DNA of 64,000 bases, taken from NCBI RefSeq assembly GCF_016862175.1, contig NZ_BOML01000053.1:1-64000 (forward strand), in the 5' to 3' direction. The first letter of the stretch is position 1. Every line of letters starts with the position of its first letter. The notes beneath the pieces are model-generated. The model had not been told where the DNA came from, did no database searches, and saw nothing but the letters and a program-made list of their open reading frames with translations. This DNA comes from Paractinoplanes durhamensis. GTDB lineage: Bacteria; Actinomycetota; Actinomycetes; Mycobacteriales; Micromonosporaceae. The position numbers were made by a program, and so were the translations under genes. Below are positions 43,042-51,143 of this stretch, in pieces.

Positions 43042-43542
43042 ATGGCGTCTGTGAGTACCGACCTGGATGACCCCCGCTTCACCGCGGCCGGCCTGTTCGC
43101 TGAGGCGTACACAGGGCTGACCGCTCGTTACGCTGCACAGTTCGAGGAGCACCGCCTCTCCGCCGTCGAGTTCGAGGTGCTGATGCGCCTCGCCCGTTCG
43201 CCCGGCAATCGCCTGCGGATGACCGATCTCGCCGGCCAGACCTCGCTGTCCACCAGCGGCGTGACCCGCGTGGTCGACCGGATGGATCGGGACGGCCTGG
43301 TGTGCCGCGAGGCCTGCCCCAGCGATCGCCGCAGCTCCTACGCGGTGATCACCGACGCCGGTCGCGTCCGGCTCGACGAGGTTCTCCCCGGCCATCTGGC
43401 CCTCGTCCAGCAGTGGTTCATCGGACAGCTGTCGCCGGCGCAGCTGGCCGGCATGCTCGACTCGCTGCGAACGATCCGGGATGCCGTGAACCCGTGCGCC
43501 ACGGCCGGTAGCGACGACGCTACTCCCGCCGAAGCTGCTTAG
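43042..43542 (+). CDS. MarR-family transcriptional regulator
   Basis: A 166-aa winged-helix protein. HTH SAVEFEVLMRLARSPGNRLRMTDLAGQTSLSTSGVTRVVDRM (~40-85) and wing DGLVCREACPSDRRSSYAVIT are clear. The ATG at 43042 is supported by GGAGG four bases upstream. It diverges from yceI and probably represses it and itself. Its stop codon TAG shares its last two bases with the first two bases of the inverted-repeat element that follows, so the present C-terminus may have been set by that insertion. Confidence 0.88.
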   Translation: MASVSTDLDDPRFTAAGLFAEAYTGLTARYAAQFEEHRLSAVEFEVLMRLARSPGNRLRMTDLAGQTSLSTSGVTRVVDRMDRDGLVCREACPSDRRSSYAVITDAGRVRLDEVLPGHLALVQQWFIGQLSPAQLAGMLDSLRTIRDAVNPCATAGSDDATPAEAA

Positions 43543-43708
43543 GGGCTGTCCTGCCGATTACGTGGGAGCGAGGCGAGGTCCTCTCTGTGTCGTCTGGGTG
43601 CGCGGCGCGGGCGCCCGGATACCGGTGTTGTATCTGGGTGTTGGCGCCGTGCGGCCAGACGGCGGCTGGGCCACGCCGCAGCCCCGCGTAATCGGCAGGA
43701 CAGCCCCT
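43541..43708. mobile_element. MITE-like hairpin element with 22-bp terminal inverted repeats
   Basis: A 168-bp segment bounded by perfect 22-bp inverted repeats (43541-43562 and 43687-43708; outer end AGGGGCTGTCCTGCCG...). The interior is also an imperfect palindrome up to a loop near 43615-43625: the left arm GTCTGGGTGCGCGGCGC matches the complement of the right arm closely. No transposase is encoded. It may be a non-autonomous transposon or a dispersed hairpin repeat, and also a terminator for marR. No target duplication was recognised at the ends. Confidence 0.6.
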
Positions 43709-43957
43709 CAACTCGCAACCGGCAGAAATACCGGCAGAACCGCGCCGCGCGTTGGTCTAAACGGACATATCTTCCGGGTCGGTCAGACTCCCGTGGCTAC
43801 TGTGATCAGCGCAAGGGGGATGCGGCGCGACCGAGGCGACGTACGGGGCTGACGGGGGAGCTTCGTTCTCGCCGCGTTACTGGTGGGGCGTGGCGACGGC
43901 CGGCGCGTGGGGGGCACGATCGCCGGCCGTCAGCGCGCCGAAGGACCGGTCGGCGGG
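43709..43957. other. Non-coding stretch between the hairpin element and the STAND regulator gene
   Basis: No supported gene. It contains a short direct repeat (ACCGGCAGAA at 43718-43727 and 43730-43739) and the GC-rich 3' flank of the convergent STAND gene. Confidence 0.45.
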
Positions 43958-46411
43958 TCACCCCACCACCTGGGCGGTGATCGCCGGGCCGAGCCGGTCC
44001 CGCTCCCGCGGCAACAATGTGATGCCACCCGACCGGCAGAGGTCGGCCATCCTCAGCACCGCCGCCGCCCGGTCTTCCTGATTCGGTGTGCTCACGATGA
44101 AGCCGGCCAGGGCCTCGACCACATCCCGCAGGTCATGCGCTCCCTCGTAGGCCTCCGCGGCCCGCGCGAAGCACTCGGCCGCGCGCTTCTGCTCACCCAA
44201 CTGCAGGGCCACCGCCGCCTCGACCACCGCCGCCGGCCCGTCCGGCGCCTGGTCCTCCGGCAGCCGCAGCCGCTCCAGGATCTCCTGCGCCTCGACGATC
44301 CGGCCCGACTCGGCCAGCGCCAGGCCGATCGTGACGAGCAGTCGCCGCCGGTGGTTGGGGTCGCCGACCCGATCGAGCTCGGGCATCGCGCTGCGGCCCA
44401 GCCGCTCGGCCTCCTCCGGCCGGCCGTCGAGCCGCGCCACCTCGGCCAGGTTGGTCAGCGCCACCGCCCGCAGCCGCTCCTCGCCGCACCGGCCGGCCAA
44501 CTCGTCGACCGCGGCGAGGCGCCGTCGCGCGGCCGGCAGGTCCCCCTCGCGGATCTCGTGCCAGGTCAGGTTGTTCTCGGCGACGGCCATGTCGCGGATC
44601 CTGCCGCTCTCGCGGGCCAGGGCCAGGGCCGCCGCACCGTGCCGGCGGGCCTGGTCGTGGCCGCCGATGGTCATCCACAGCGAGGCGAGCTGGGTGTGCG
44701 CGGCGAGCTGCCCGGCCCCCGAGCCGAGCCGCTCGAACTCGGCGACCGCGGCGGTCGCCGAACCGATCTCCTCGGCGCCGGCCCCGTGCTCGAGCGCCAG
44801 CTGGGCCAGACCGACCTTGGCCCAGGCCCGGGTGGCCGGGTCGGCGTCGGCCGTGCGCGGGTCGTCGAGCAGGCGGCGCAGCCACTGCCGGCCGCTGACA
44901 TCCCGCCCGCGGAACCGCCACCAGCGCGGCAACGCCGCCGCGATACGCAGGGCGGTCTGCGGATCCTCGGCGGCGGCGAACGCGAGAGCGGTGCCGAGGT
45001 CGCCGACCACGTCGTCGAGGCGGGTCGCGGCGTCGGTCAGGCCGGTGCCGATCAGGTCGGGGGCGATCTGCTGGGCCAGGTCGGCGAAGACCAGGGCGTG
45101 CCGGCGCCGGGCGTCGGTCAGCTCATCGGCCGCGGCGGCCCGCTCGGCCGAGTAGTCGCGCACCACGTCGAGCAGCCGGAACCGGAAGGTGCGCCGGCCG
45201 CGCACGTTGAGCAGGCCGAGCTCGAGCAGGCGGTCGAGCAGGTGCACGACGTCGGCGCCGTCGGTCTGGGTGCCCTCGGTGATCTGCTCGGCCAGCGCCA
45301 GCGACCAGCGGTAACGGAACATCGCGAGGCGGCGCAGTGCGTGCTGCTCACCGGCGTTGAGCAGCCGGTAGCTGGCCGCCACCGCATCCCGCAGCGAGAC
45401 CACGCCGTCGGGTGCGCCGGCCGGGCGGTCCAGGTCGAGGACGCGGTCACCGTACCGCTCGAGGATCTCGGGGATGGTGAGCACGCGGCCGCGGGCCGCG
45501 GCCAGCTCGATCGCGAGCGGGATGCCGCCGAGCCGGCGGACCAGGGTGGCGAGCGGCTCGATCTCGTCCGGCTCGAGCTCGGTGTGGCGCACCCGGCCGA
45601 GCCGGTCGAGAAAGAGACCGACGGCGGGGTACGCCGAGATCGCCGCGATCGTGTTCGCCGTCTCCGGGGGCGGCGCGACCAGCGGGGCGAGCGGCCAGAC
45701 CCGCTCGGCGGGCAGGCCGACCGGGTGCCGGCCGGTGGCCAGGAACCGCATCGCCGGGAGCTGGTCGAGCAACCGGCTCAGCGCCTCGGCGCCGGTCTCG
45801 GGCGCGCGCTCCACCCCGTCCACGAAGAGCAGCGCGGCCCGGCCGGCGAAATGGCCGGTCAGATCGTCGGCGCGGCCGACCCCGAACACGGCCGCGATGC
45901 CGCTGAGCATCTCGCCGACCGACAGGCCCTCGGTGATCACTATCCCGGCCACCCCGCCCGGGTACGCCGTGGCCGCCCGGTGCGAGACGACCAGGCCCAG
46001 GCTGGTCTTGCCGACGCCGGCGATGCCGACCAGGGTGACGCCGCGCGGACCGTCCGAATCGGAGAGCCGGGCAACCAGCTCGGCGGCGTCGTCGTCCCGA
46101 CCGATCAGCTCGATCGTGGGAGGCATCTGCAGGAAAGGGGTCGGCGGCAGCGCTTCCTCGGCGTGGCCGCGGGCGGCGGCGAGGAAGGTGTCCCGCTCGG
46201 GGCCGGCCAGTCCGAGGGCGGCGGCCAGCAGCTCGACGGTGGTGCGCTGCGGGCGGGAGGCCCGGCCGCGCTCCAGGTCACGAACCGTGCGGACACCGAT
46301 CGCGGCCCGCGCGGCCAGCTCTTCCTGGGTCAGCTTGGACCGCAGACGGTGCCGGCGCAGCACGACGGCAAAGCTGCCGCCGCCCTGGCCCGCACCCCCA
46401 TCTGCCGCCAT
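43958..46411 (-). CDS. STAND ATPase regulator: HTH + NB-ARC + TPR
   Basis: An 817-aa protein. An XRE-type helix-turn-helix (~14-70, VLRRHRLRSKLTQEELAARAAIGVRTVRDLERG) is followed by an NB-ARC-type NTPase with P-loop GIAGVGKTS (129-137) and LLFVDGVER as Walker B. A winged-helix arm and a C-terminal half of TPR-like helical repeats (~560-800) complete it. STAND proteins are switched by ligand binding to the repeats and ATP-driven oligomerisation; most actinomycete relatives are annotated as transcriptional regulators. No target can be named. It is transcribed alone. Confidence 0.8.
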   Translation of the reverse strand: MAADGGAGQGGGSFAVVLRRHRLRSKLTQEELAARAAIGVRTVRDLERGRASRPQRTTVELLAAALGLAGPERDTFLAAARGHAEEALPPTPFLQMPPTIELIGRDDDAAELVARLSDSDGPRGVTLVGIAGVGKTSLGLVVSHRAATAYPGGVAGIVITEGLSVGEMLSGIAAVFGVGRADDLTGHFAGRAALLFVDGVERAPETGAEALSRLLDQLPAMRFLATGRHPVGLPAERVWPLAPLVAPPPETANTIAAISAYPAVGLFLDRLGRVRHTELEPDEIEPLATLVRRLGGIPLAIELAAARGRVLTIPEILERYGDRVLDLDRPAGAPDGVVSLRDAVAASYRLLNAGEQHALRRLAMFRYRWSLALAEQITEGTQTDGADVVHLLDRLLELGLLNVRGRRTFRFRLLDVVRDYSAERAAAADELTDARRRHALVFADLAQQIAPDLIGTGLTDAATRLDDVVGDLGTALAFAAAEDPQTALRIAAALPRWWRFRGRDVSGRQWLRRLLDDPRTADADPATRAWAKVGLAQLALEHGAGAEEIGSATAAVAEFERLGSGAGQLAAHTQLASLWMTIGGHDQARRHGAAALALARESGRIRDMAVAENNLTWHEIREGDLPAARRRLAAVDELAGRCGEERLRAVALTNLAEVARLDGRPEEAERLGRSAMPELDRVGDPNHRRRLLVTIGLALAESGRIVEAQEILERLRLPEDQAPDGPAAVVEAAVALQLGEQKRAAECFARAAEAYEGAHDLRDVVEALAGFIVSTPNQEDRAAAVLRMADLCRSGGITLLPRERDRLGPAITAQVVG

Positions 46412-46528
46412 GGTCTGAACTTATGCACGTATGCGCGTACGAGCGAGCAGACATCCAACCCTGTCGGAAAGGAGACGGAACTCTGGTCCTCATTTGCCCG
46501 GTCTATCCACAGTGCTGGGGAAACGGCC

Positions 46529-47686
46529 CTACAACCCCAGGCCGCGAGCGATCAGCATGCGCTGCACCTCGGAGGTGCCCTCGCCGACCTCGAGGATCTT
46601 GGCGTCCCGGTAGAAGCGGCCGACCGGCGACTCGTTCATGAAGCCGTAGCCGCCGTGCACCTGGGTCGCCCACCGACTGTTTTCCATCGCCGCGTTGCTG
46701 GCGTTGAGCTTGGCGATCGCGGCGTACCGCTTGAAGTCCTCGCCGGCCAGCATCCGGGCCGCGGCGTCGTAATAGCCGAGCCGGGCCGTGTGCGCGCGCA
46801 GCTCCATGTCCGCGATCATGAACTGGATCGCCTGGTAGTTGCCGATCGGCCGGCCGAACGCGACGCGCTCACCGGCGTACTTCACCGATTCGTCGACGCA
46901 CCCCTGGGCCAGGCCGACCGAGAGCGCCGCGATCGCGATCCGACCCTCGTCGAGGATCCGCAGGAACTGGGCGAAGCCGCGACCTCGCGCGCCGAGAAGG
47001 TTGGCCGCCGGGACGCGTACGTCATCGAAGGAAAGCTCGTGCGTGTCGGATGCACACCAGCCGACCTTGGAATAACCGGGCGCGACCGAGAAGCCCGGCG
47101 TGCCGGCCGGGACGATGATGGTGGACAGCTCCTTGGAACCGTCGGGGTTGGTGCCGGTCGCCGCCATCACGGTGACCAGGCGGGTGATGTCGGTGCCGGA
47201 GTTGGTGATGAAGGCCTTGGCACCGTTGATCACCCACTCGCCGGTCGACTCGTCGAGCACGGCGCGGGTGGTGATCGCGGCGGCGTCGGAGCCCGAGCCC
47301 GGCTCGGTCAGGCCGAACGCGGCCAGCCCTTCACCGCTGGTGAGCTGCGGGAGCCACCGGTCCTTCTGCTCCGGCGAGCCGAACCGGTAGATCGGCATGA
47401 TGCCCAGCGACACCCCGGCCTCGAGCGTGACGGCGATCGAGCTGTCCACTCTGGCCAGTTCCTCGAGGGCGATGCAGAGCGCGAAGTAGTCACCGCCCAT
47501 GCCGCCGACCTCTTCCGGGAACGGCAGGCCGAAAAGACCCATCTTGCCCATCTGGCGAACCAGGTCATAAGGGAAAGTCTTGTGTTCGTAGTGCTCGCCG
47601 ATCACCGGCGCGACCTGCTCCTGAGCGAAGTCACGCACGCTGGTGCGCAGCGCCTCCTGCTCTTCGCCGAGCCGGAAGTCGACCAT
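46529..47686 (-). CDS. Acyl-CoA dehydrogenase of a branched-chain/leucine degradation set
   Basis: A 385-aa flavoenzyme with standard acyl-CoA dehydrogenase signatures: AFGLTEPGSGSDA, WVINGAKAFITNSG, and QVHGGYGFMNESPVGRFYRDAKILEVGEGTSEVQ. It oxidises an acyl-CoA to the enoyl-CoA, passing electrons to ETF. The neighbouring carboxyltransferase, biotin carboxylase and HMG-CoA lyase suggest isovaleryl-CoA from leucine. However, E369 in GEGTSE sits at the catalytic position of ordinary dehydrogenases, where classic isovaleryl-CoA dehydrogenase has a small residue, so the substrate is uncertain. It follows the carboxyltransferase by 12 bases. Confidence 0.82.
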   Translation of the reverse strand: MVDFRLGEEQEALRTSVRDFAQEQVAPVIGEHYEHKTFPYDLVRQMGKMGLFGLPFPEEVGGMGGDYFALCIALEELARVDSSIAVTLEAGVSLGIMPIYRFGSPEQKDRWLPQLTSGEGLAAFGLTEPGSGSDAAAITTRAVLDESTGEWVINGAKAFITNSGTDITRLVTVMAATGTNPDGSKELSTIIVPAGTPGFSVAPGYSKVGWCASDTHELSFDDVRVPAANLLGARGRGFAQFLRILDEGRIAIAALSVGLAQGCVDESVKYAGERVAFGRPIGNYQAIQFMIADMELRAHTARLGYYDAAARMLAGEDFKRYAAIAKLNASNAAMENSRWATQVHGGYGFMNESPVGRFYRDAKILEVGEGTSEVQRMLIARGLGL

Positions 47687-47698
47687 GTCCTACTCCTG

Positions 47699-49228
47699 TC
47701 AGACGGGCGTGACGCCGTGCCGGCGCCGGGAAAAACTGCGGTCCTTGTTGCGGGCGGCGGCGATGCGCCGGCCTATTTCGGTACGGAGTTGAGCGGGCTC
47801 GACAACCGCATCCACGACCAACTCGCTGGCCAGGCGCATGATGTCGATGTCCTGCTCGTACTCGGCGCGGCGGTCGCGCACGAACGCGGCCCGCTCCTCG
47901 TCGGTCGGCAGCGCGGCGATCTTGTTGGCGTAGACCGCGTTGACCGCGGCCTCCGCGCCCATCACCGCGATCTTGGCGGTGGGCAGGGCGATCGTGGCGT
48001 CCGGATCGAAGCCGGGGCCGGCCATCGCGTAGAGCCCGGCGCCGTACGCCTTGCGGACCACCACGCAGATCTTCGGCACGGTGGCCTCGGAGATCGCGGT
48101 GATCATCTTGGCGCCGTGCCGGATGATGCCCTGCTTCTCCACCGCCGAGCCGACCATGAAGCCGGGCACGTCGGAGAGGAAGATCAGCGGCACGTTGAAG
48201 GCGTCGCAGAGCTGGACGAAGCGGGCCGCCTTGTCGGCCGAGTCGACGAAGAGCACGCCGCCCTTGAACATCGAGTTGTTGCCGAGAAGCCCGACGACCT
48301 CGCCGTTCAGCCGGGCGAACCCGACCGTGAGCTCTCTGGCCCACAGGGCATGGATCTCGAAGAACGAGTCGGCGTCGACCAGGCCCTTGACGTACCGCCG
48401 CATGTCGAAAGCCTGGCGCTCGCTCGCCGGAACCAAAGCGCCCAGGTCCGCTCCCGACGATTCCGCCGCCGGCGCCGCCGGCGGTTTCTGCTGCCAGTTG
48501 GCCGGCAGGTAGGAGAGGTAGCGCTTGACCGTGTCGAGAGCCTCGGGCTCGGTCTTGCAGAGGAAGTGGCCGACGCCGGACTCGGCGCAGTGCACCCGGG
48601 CACCGCCCATCGCCTCCAGCGTCGTCTTCTCACCGGTGACCATCTCGACCATGCGGTCGGAGCCCAGATACATACTGGCGTTGCCCTCGACCATGATCAC
48701 GACGTCGCAGAACGCCGGGATGTAGGCGCCACCGGCCGCGGACGGGCCGAACAGCGCGCAGACCTGCGGGATCGCTCCGGAGGCCCGGACCTGCGTGTGG
48801 AAGATCTTGCCGGCGCCGCGGCGGCCGGGGAACAGGTCGACCTGATCGGTGATCCGCGCGCCGGCCGAGTCGACCAGGTAGACCATCGGCACCGAGTATT
48901 CGTAGGCACGCTCGATGATGCGGATGATCTTTTCGACCGTGCGCGCACCCCACGAACCGGCCTTCACCGTGGAGTCGTTGGCCATCAGGCAGATGTCGCG
49001 GCCGGCGATCCGGGCGGTTCCGGTGATCACGCCATCGGCGGGCAGTCCCTCGGCGAGACTGTTGGCATAGAGACCGTCCTCGACGAAGGAGCCCTCGTCG
49101 ACCAGCAGGGCGATGCGTTCGCGCGCGAAGAGCTTGCCCTTGCCCGCATTGGCCGCGTGGTAGCGCTCGGCGCCGCCGGCCATGACGCGCTTGCGGACCT
49201 GCGCGAGCGACTCCTCGTCGATGGTCAA
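47699..49228 (-). CDS. Acyl-CoA carboxylase carboxyltransferase (beta) subunit, probably methylcrotonyl-CoA type
   Basis: A 509-aa carboxyltransferase. The N-terminal half has ITGTARIAGRDICLMANDSTVKAGSWG, SAGARITDQVDLFPGRRGAGKIF and GPSAAGGAYIPAFCD; the C-terminal half VGLLGNNSMFKGGVLFVDSADKAARFVQLCD and VSDVPGFMVG-type motifs. It moves CO2 from carboxybiotin to an acyl-CoA; with HMG-CoA lyase nearby, 3-methylcrotonyl-CoA is the likely substrate. Propionyl-CoA is the alternative. The promoter region holds two TetR-type palindromes. It forms an operon with the acyl-CoA dehydrogenase, away from the biotin carboxylase gene. Confidence 0.85.
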   Translation of the reverse strand: MTIDEESLAQVRKRVMAGGAERYHAANAGKGKLFARERIALLVDEGSFVEDGLYANSLAEGLPADGVITGTARIAGRDICLMANDSTVKAGSWGARTVEKIIRIIERAYEYSVPMVYLVDSAGARITDQVDLFPGRRGAGKIFHTQVRASGAIPQVCALFGPSAAGGAYIPAFCDVVIMVEGNASMYLGSDRMVEMVTGEKTTLEAMGGARVHCAESGVGHFLCKTEPEALDTVKRYLSYLPANWQQKPPAAPAAESSGADLGALVPASERQAFDMRRYVKGLVDADSFFEIHALWARELTVGFARLNGEVVGLLGNNSMFKGGVLFVDSADKAARFVQLCDAFNVPLIFLSDVPGFMVGSAVEKQGIIRHGAKMITAISEATVPKICVVVRKAYGAGLYAMAGPGFDPDATIALPTAKIAVMGAEAAVNAVYANKIAALPTDEERAAFVRDRRAEYEQDIDIMRLASELVVDAVVEPAQLRTEIGRRIAAARNKDRSFSRRRHGVTPV

Positions 49229-49254
49229 GTCGTTCCCCCTGGGATTGTTCGCGT

Positions 49255-49290
49255 CCTTAACGATCGTTCGAACCTGAACGATCGTTAGGT
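49255..49290. promoter_or_regulatory. Twin TetR-type operators before the carboxyltransferase gene
   Basis: Two copies of AACGATCGTT (49259-49268 and 49277-49286), each preceded by CCTT or CCTG, are spaced 18 bp centre to centre. Together they form a larger inverted repeat about 30 bases upstream of the start. The core AACGNNCGTT recurs upstream of the tetR gene at 55244. The TetR regulator encoded at 54607 is the likely binder. Confidence 0.7.
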
Positions 49291-49322
49291 TAGCGCATCC
49301 GGGGAAGGAACGGCAACGACGG

Positions 49323-49355
49323 AAGGGAGCCTCCGCGGGCTGCGGAGACTCCCTT
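49323..49355. terminator. Hairpin insulating the chaplin and carboxyltransferase transcripts
   Basis: AAGGGAG-c-CTCCGC pairs with GCGGAG-a-CTCCCTT (13 bp with one internal mismatch) around GGGCT. It is placed between the chaplin 3' end and the carboxyltransferase promoter. Confidence 0.65.
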
Positions 49356-49387
49356 TCGCTTCACTGCTACCGGTGCCGTGGAGGGGC

Positions 49388-49449
49388 ACCGGGTATTGCT
49401 CGACGCCACTCGGCGTCGCCAGGTCGCGCCCGGGACGGCGCTACCCGGT
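49388..49449 (-). ncRNA. Three-way-junction structure in the chaplin 3' region
   Basis: Transcribed from the minus strand, ACCGGGTA pairs with TACCCGGT (8 bp, outer stem). Two closed arms lie inside: GCGCC/GGCGC, and CGACGCC/GGCGTCG with a 4-nt loop. It lies 22 bases past the chaplin stop codon. It is probably a structured 3' untranslated region rather than an independent RNA gene. Confidence 0.4.
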
Positions 49450-49455
49450 ATATAC

Positions 49456-49481
49456 CGCTGCGCTTAACGATCAGCGCAGCG
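49456..49481 (-). terminator. Inverted repeat over the chaplin stop codon
   Basis: A perfect 9-bp inverted repeat (CGCTGCGCT / AGCGCAGCG) with an 8-nt loop spans the stop codon of the chaplin gene. It could terminate or stabilise the message. Confidence 0.45.
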
Positions 49482-50850
49482 TGTTGAGCAGGCCCAGGCC
49501 CGCGAGCCCGGAGCTGTCGGAGACACCGCTGACCGCCTCGGTCAGACCGGCGACCGGGGAAGCCTCGGTCTTCTTGCCGCGGCCACCCTTGCTGCCGCTG
49601 TTCGAGCCGGCCGCTGCCGGCTTCTCGCCGCCGTAGGTGTCGTCGGCGTTGTCGTCGGCCACGGCCGGCTTCTCGTCGCCGTACCCGTTGCCGGCCGGCT
49701 TCTCGCCGCCGTAGCCGTTGTCGGCCGGGTCCTCGGCGCCGTTGTCGCCGAGGTAGCTGCCGTCGTCGTCGGGGTCGTCGCCGTTGTCACCAAGGTTGTC
49801 GCCGTGGTCGTGGCCGTGCACGTGGCCGTGGTTGCCGTCCCAGCCCCAGTCGTCGCCCAGGTCGCCGCCGAAGCCGTCGCCACCGAACCCGCCACCGAAG
49901 CCGCCGCCGAACCCGCCGCCGTTGACGCAGCCCGCGGTCGAGCTGGCCGCACCGAGGATGCCGAGCGAGTTGCCGCAGACGTTGATCGGCACGTTGATCG
50001 GAACGCCGATCTGGGTGCCGTTACCGATCCCGTTGTTGACCCCGGTGAACTGGCCGAACGGGCCGTCCTGCGCCGACTCGTTGACCGAGACCGCGCGGGA
50101 GTTCGCCGAGCCGAGAACGCCGAGCGCGTTGCCGGACAGGTTCACCGGCAGGCTGATCGGGGCCAGCAGCTGGGTGCCGTTGAGGATGCCGTTGTTGGCA
50201 CCGGTGGCCTGCCACGCGCCCTCGGTGACCTTGCCGGACTCCCTCTTGAAGGAACCCTTGCGCGCCGAGACGTTGTTCGCGCACAGCGCCTGGGAGTAGG
50301 CGCCGCCCAGGATCGCGAGCGAGTTGCCGCAGACGTTGATCGGCACGTCGACCGGGGCGTAGATCTGCGTGCCGTTCAGGATGCCGTTGTTGGAACCGGT
50401 GAACTGGCCGCCACCCGGGAAGAGGCCCTCGGTGGTCCGCGCGCTCTCGGCCTTGCGACCGTTGACCGCGACGGCGTTCGAGTTGGCCGCACCGAGCACC
50501 GCGGCCGAGTTGCCCGCGATGTTCACCGGCACGCTGACCGGCAGGTACGCCTGGGTGCCGTTGAGGATCCCGTTGTTGACCCCGGTGACCTGGCCGCCGT
50601 GGCCGGTCCGGGCGCTCTCGGTCTGGTTGACGCCGACCGCACGCGAGTCGGCGACACCGAGGATGCCCAGCGAGTTTCCGACGATGTTGACCGGGACCCG
50701 GACCGGCACCGCGATCTGGGTGCCGTTGAGGATGCCGTTGTTGGCACCGGTGACCTGGCGCGTGTCGGCGTTGGCAGCGCCCGGGGCGAACAGCAGGGCG
50801 CCGGCGGCCAGGACACCGACGCTCAGAGTCTTGCGAACCCAAGTCTTCAT
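49471..50850 (-). CDS. Secreted protein with five chaplin domains
   Basis: A 459-aa protein with a signal peptide (1-28, cleavage after ANA) and five chaplin repeats at ~33-76, 87-131, 149-194, 214-258 and 268-311. Each carries NNGILNGTQ or the near variant NNGIGNGTQ, then VPVN..GNS..ILG.A.S.A. Only repeats 3 (C174, C190) and 5 (C292, C308) keep the disulfide Cys pair. A Gly/Asp/His-rich region (~311-372) and three YGGEKPA-like repeats (~380-411) follow. Chaplins assemble into amyloid rodlets that make aerial hyphae or spores hydrophobic. No LPXTG/LAXTG sorting signal is seen at the C-terminus, so sortase anchoring is not expected. Confidence 0.88.
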   Translation of the reverse strand: MKTWVRKTLSVGVLAAGALLFAPGAANADTRQVTGANNGILNGTQIAVPVRVPVNIVGNSLGILGVADSRAVGVNQTESARTGHGGQVTGVNNGILNGTQAYLPVSVPVNIAGNSAAVLGAANSNAVAVNGRKAESARTTEGLFPGGGQFTGSNNGILNGTQIYAPVDVPINVCGNSLAILGGAYSQALCANNVSARKGSFKRESGKVTEGAWQATGANNGILNGTQLLAPISLPVNLSGNALGVLGSANSRAVSVNESAQDGPFGQFTGVNNGIGNGTQIGVPINVPINVCGNSLGILGAASSTAGCVNGGGFGGGFGGGFGGDGFGGDLGDDWGWDGNHGHVHGHDHGDNLGDNGDDPDDDGSYLGDNGAEDPADNGYGGEKPAGNGYGDEKPAVADDNADDTYGGEKPAAAGSNSGSKGGRGKKTEASPVAGLTEAVSGVSDSSGLAGLGLLNTLR

Positions 50851-51110
50851 GCGAAGAAATGCCTTTCGGAAAATGTTTTCGGCAGTTTGGGGGACTTATT
50901 CAATTAGGGACGTTCCGGAACTGCATTTCGGGCGCAGCGGTGCCTTGGCTCCATTTGTGGATCTGCCCTGACTCCGCTTGTCGACGCGCACCCATCTAGG
51001 CGCTTCGGTGCGGTTGCGTGTTTTCAGGCGTCAGCGATTCGCCGCTTGTTCGCAAGCGGTTGGGGAATCTGGCCGGAACGCGGACACCGAAGCGGTGCCG
51101 GCCGGTCTTG
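50851..51110. other. Intergenic region upstream of the chaplin gene
   Basis: About 260 non-coding bases. An AT-rich block near 50900 (TTATTCAATTAGGG) probably contains the chaplin promoter. A perfect hairpin CCGCTTG-TTCG-CAAGCGG at 51042-51059 may be a second terminator for the upstream gene. Confidence 0.5.
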
Positions 51111-51133
51111 CCGGCGATCGGGCAGATCGCCGG
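51111..51133 (-). terminator. Terminator of the secreted-protein gene
   Basis: CCGGCGATC-GGGCA-GATCGCCGG is a perfect 9-bp stem 11 bases past the stop codon at 51144. Confidence 0.7.
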
Positions 51134-51143
51134 ACGCCATCAC

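Noticed and set aside
43562..43852. Small plus-strand open frame after marR
   Set aside because: It lies inside and just beyond the palindromic element, has no ribosome-binding site and no protein-like pattern.
43883..49288. A 1801-codon open frame on the plus strand
   Set aside because: It is the antisense shadow of the STAND regulator, acyl-CoA dehydrogenase and carboxyltransferase genes; it is Arg/Gly/Asp-rich with no domain, a usual effect of high GC.
49464..49473. TTAACGATC near the chaplin stop as a fourth TetR site
   Set aside because: Only half of the AACGNNCGTT palindrome is present and it sits inside the hairpin over the stop codon, far from a promoter.
49471..49560. LPXTG/LAXTG sorting signal at the chaplin C-terminus
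   Set aside because: The tail ends SGLAGLGLLNTLR with no sorting motif, no hydrophobic span of the right length and no basic end beyond one Arg.
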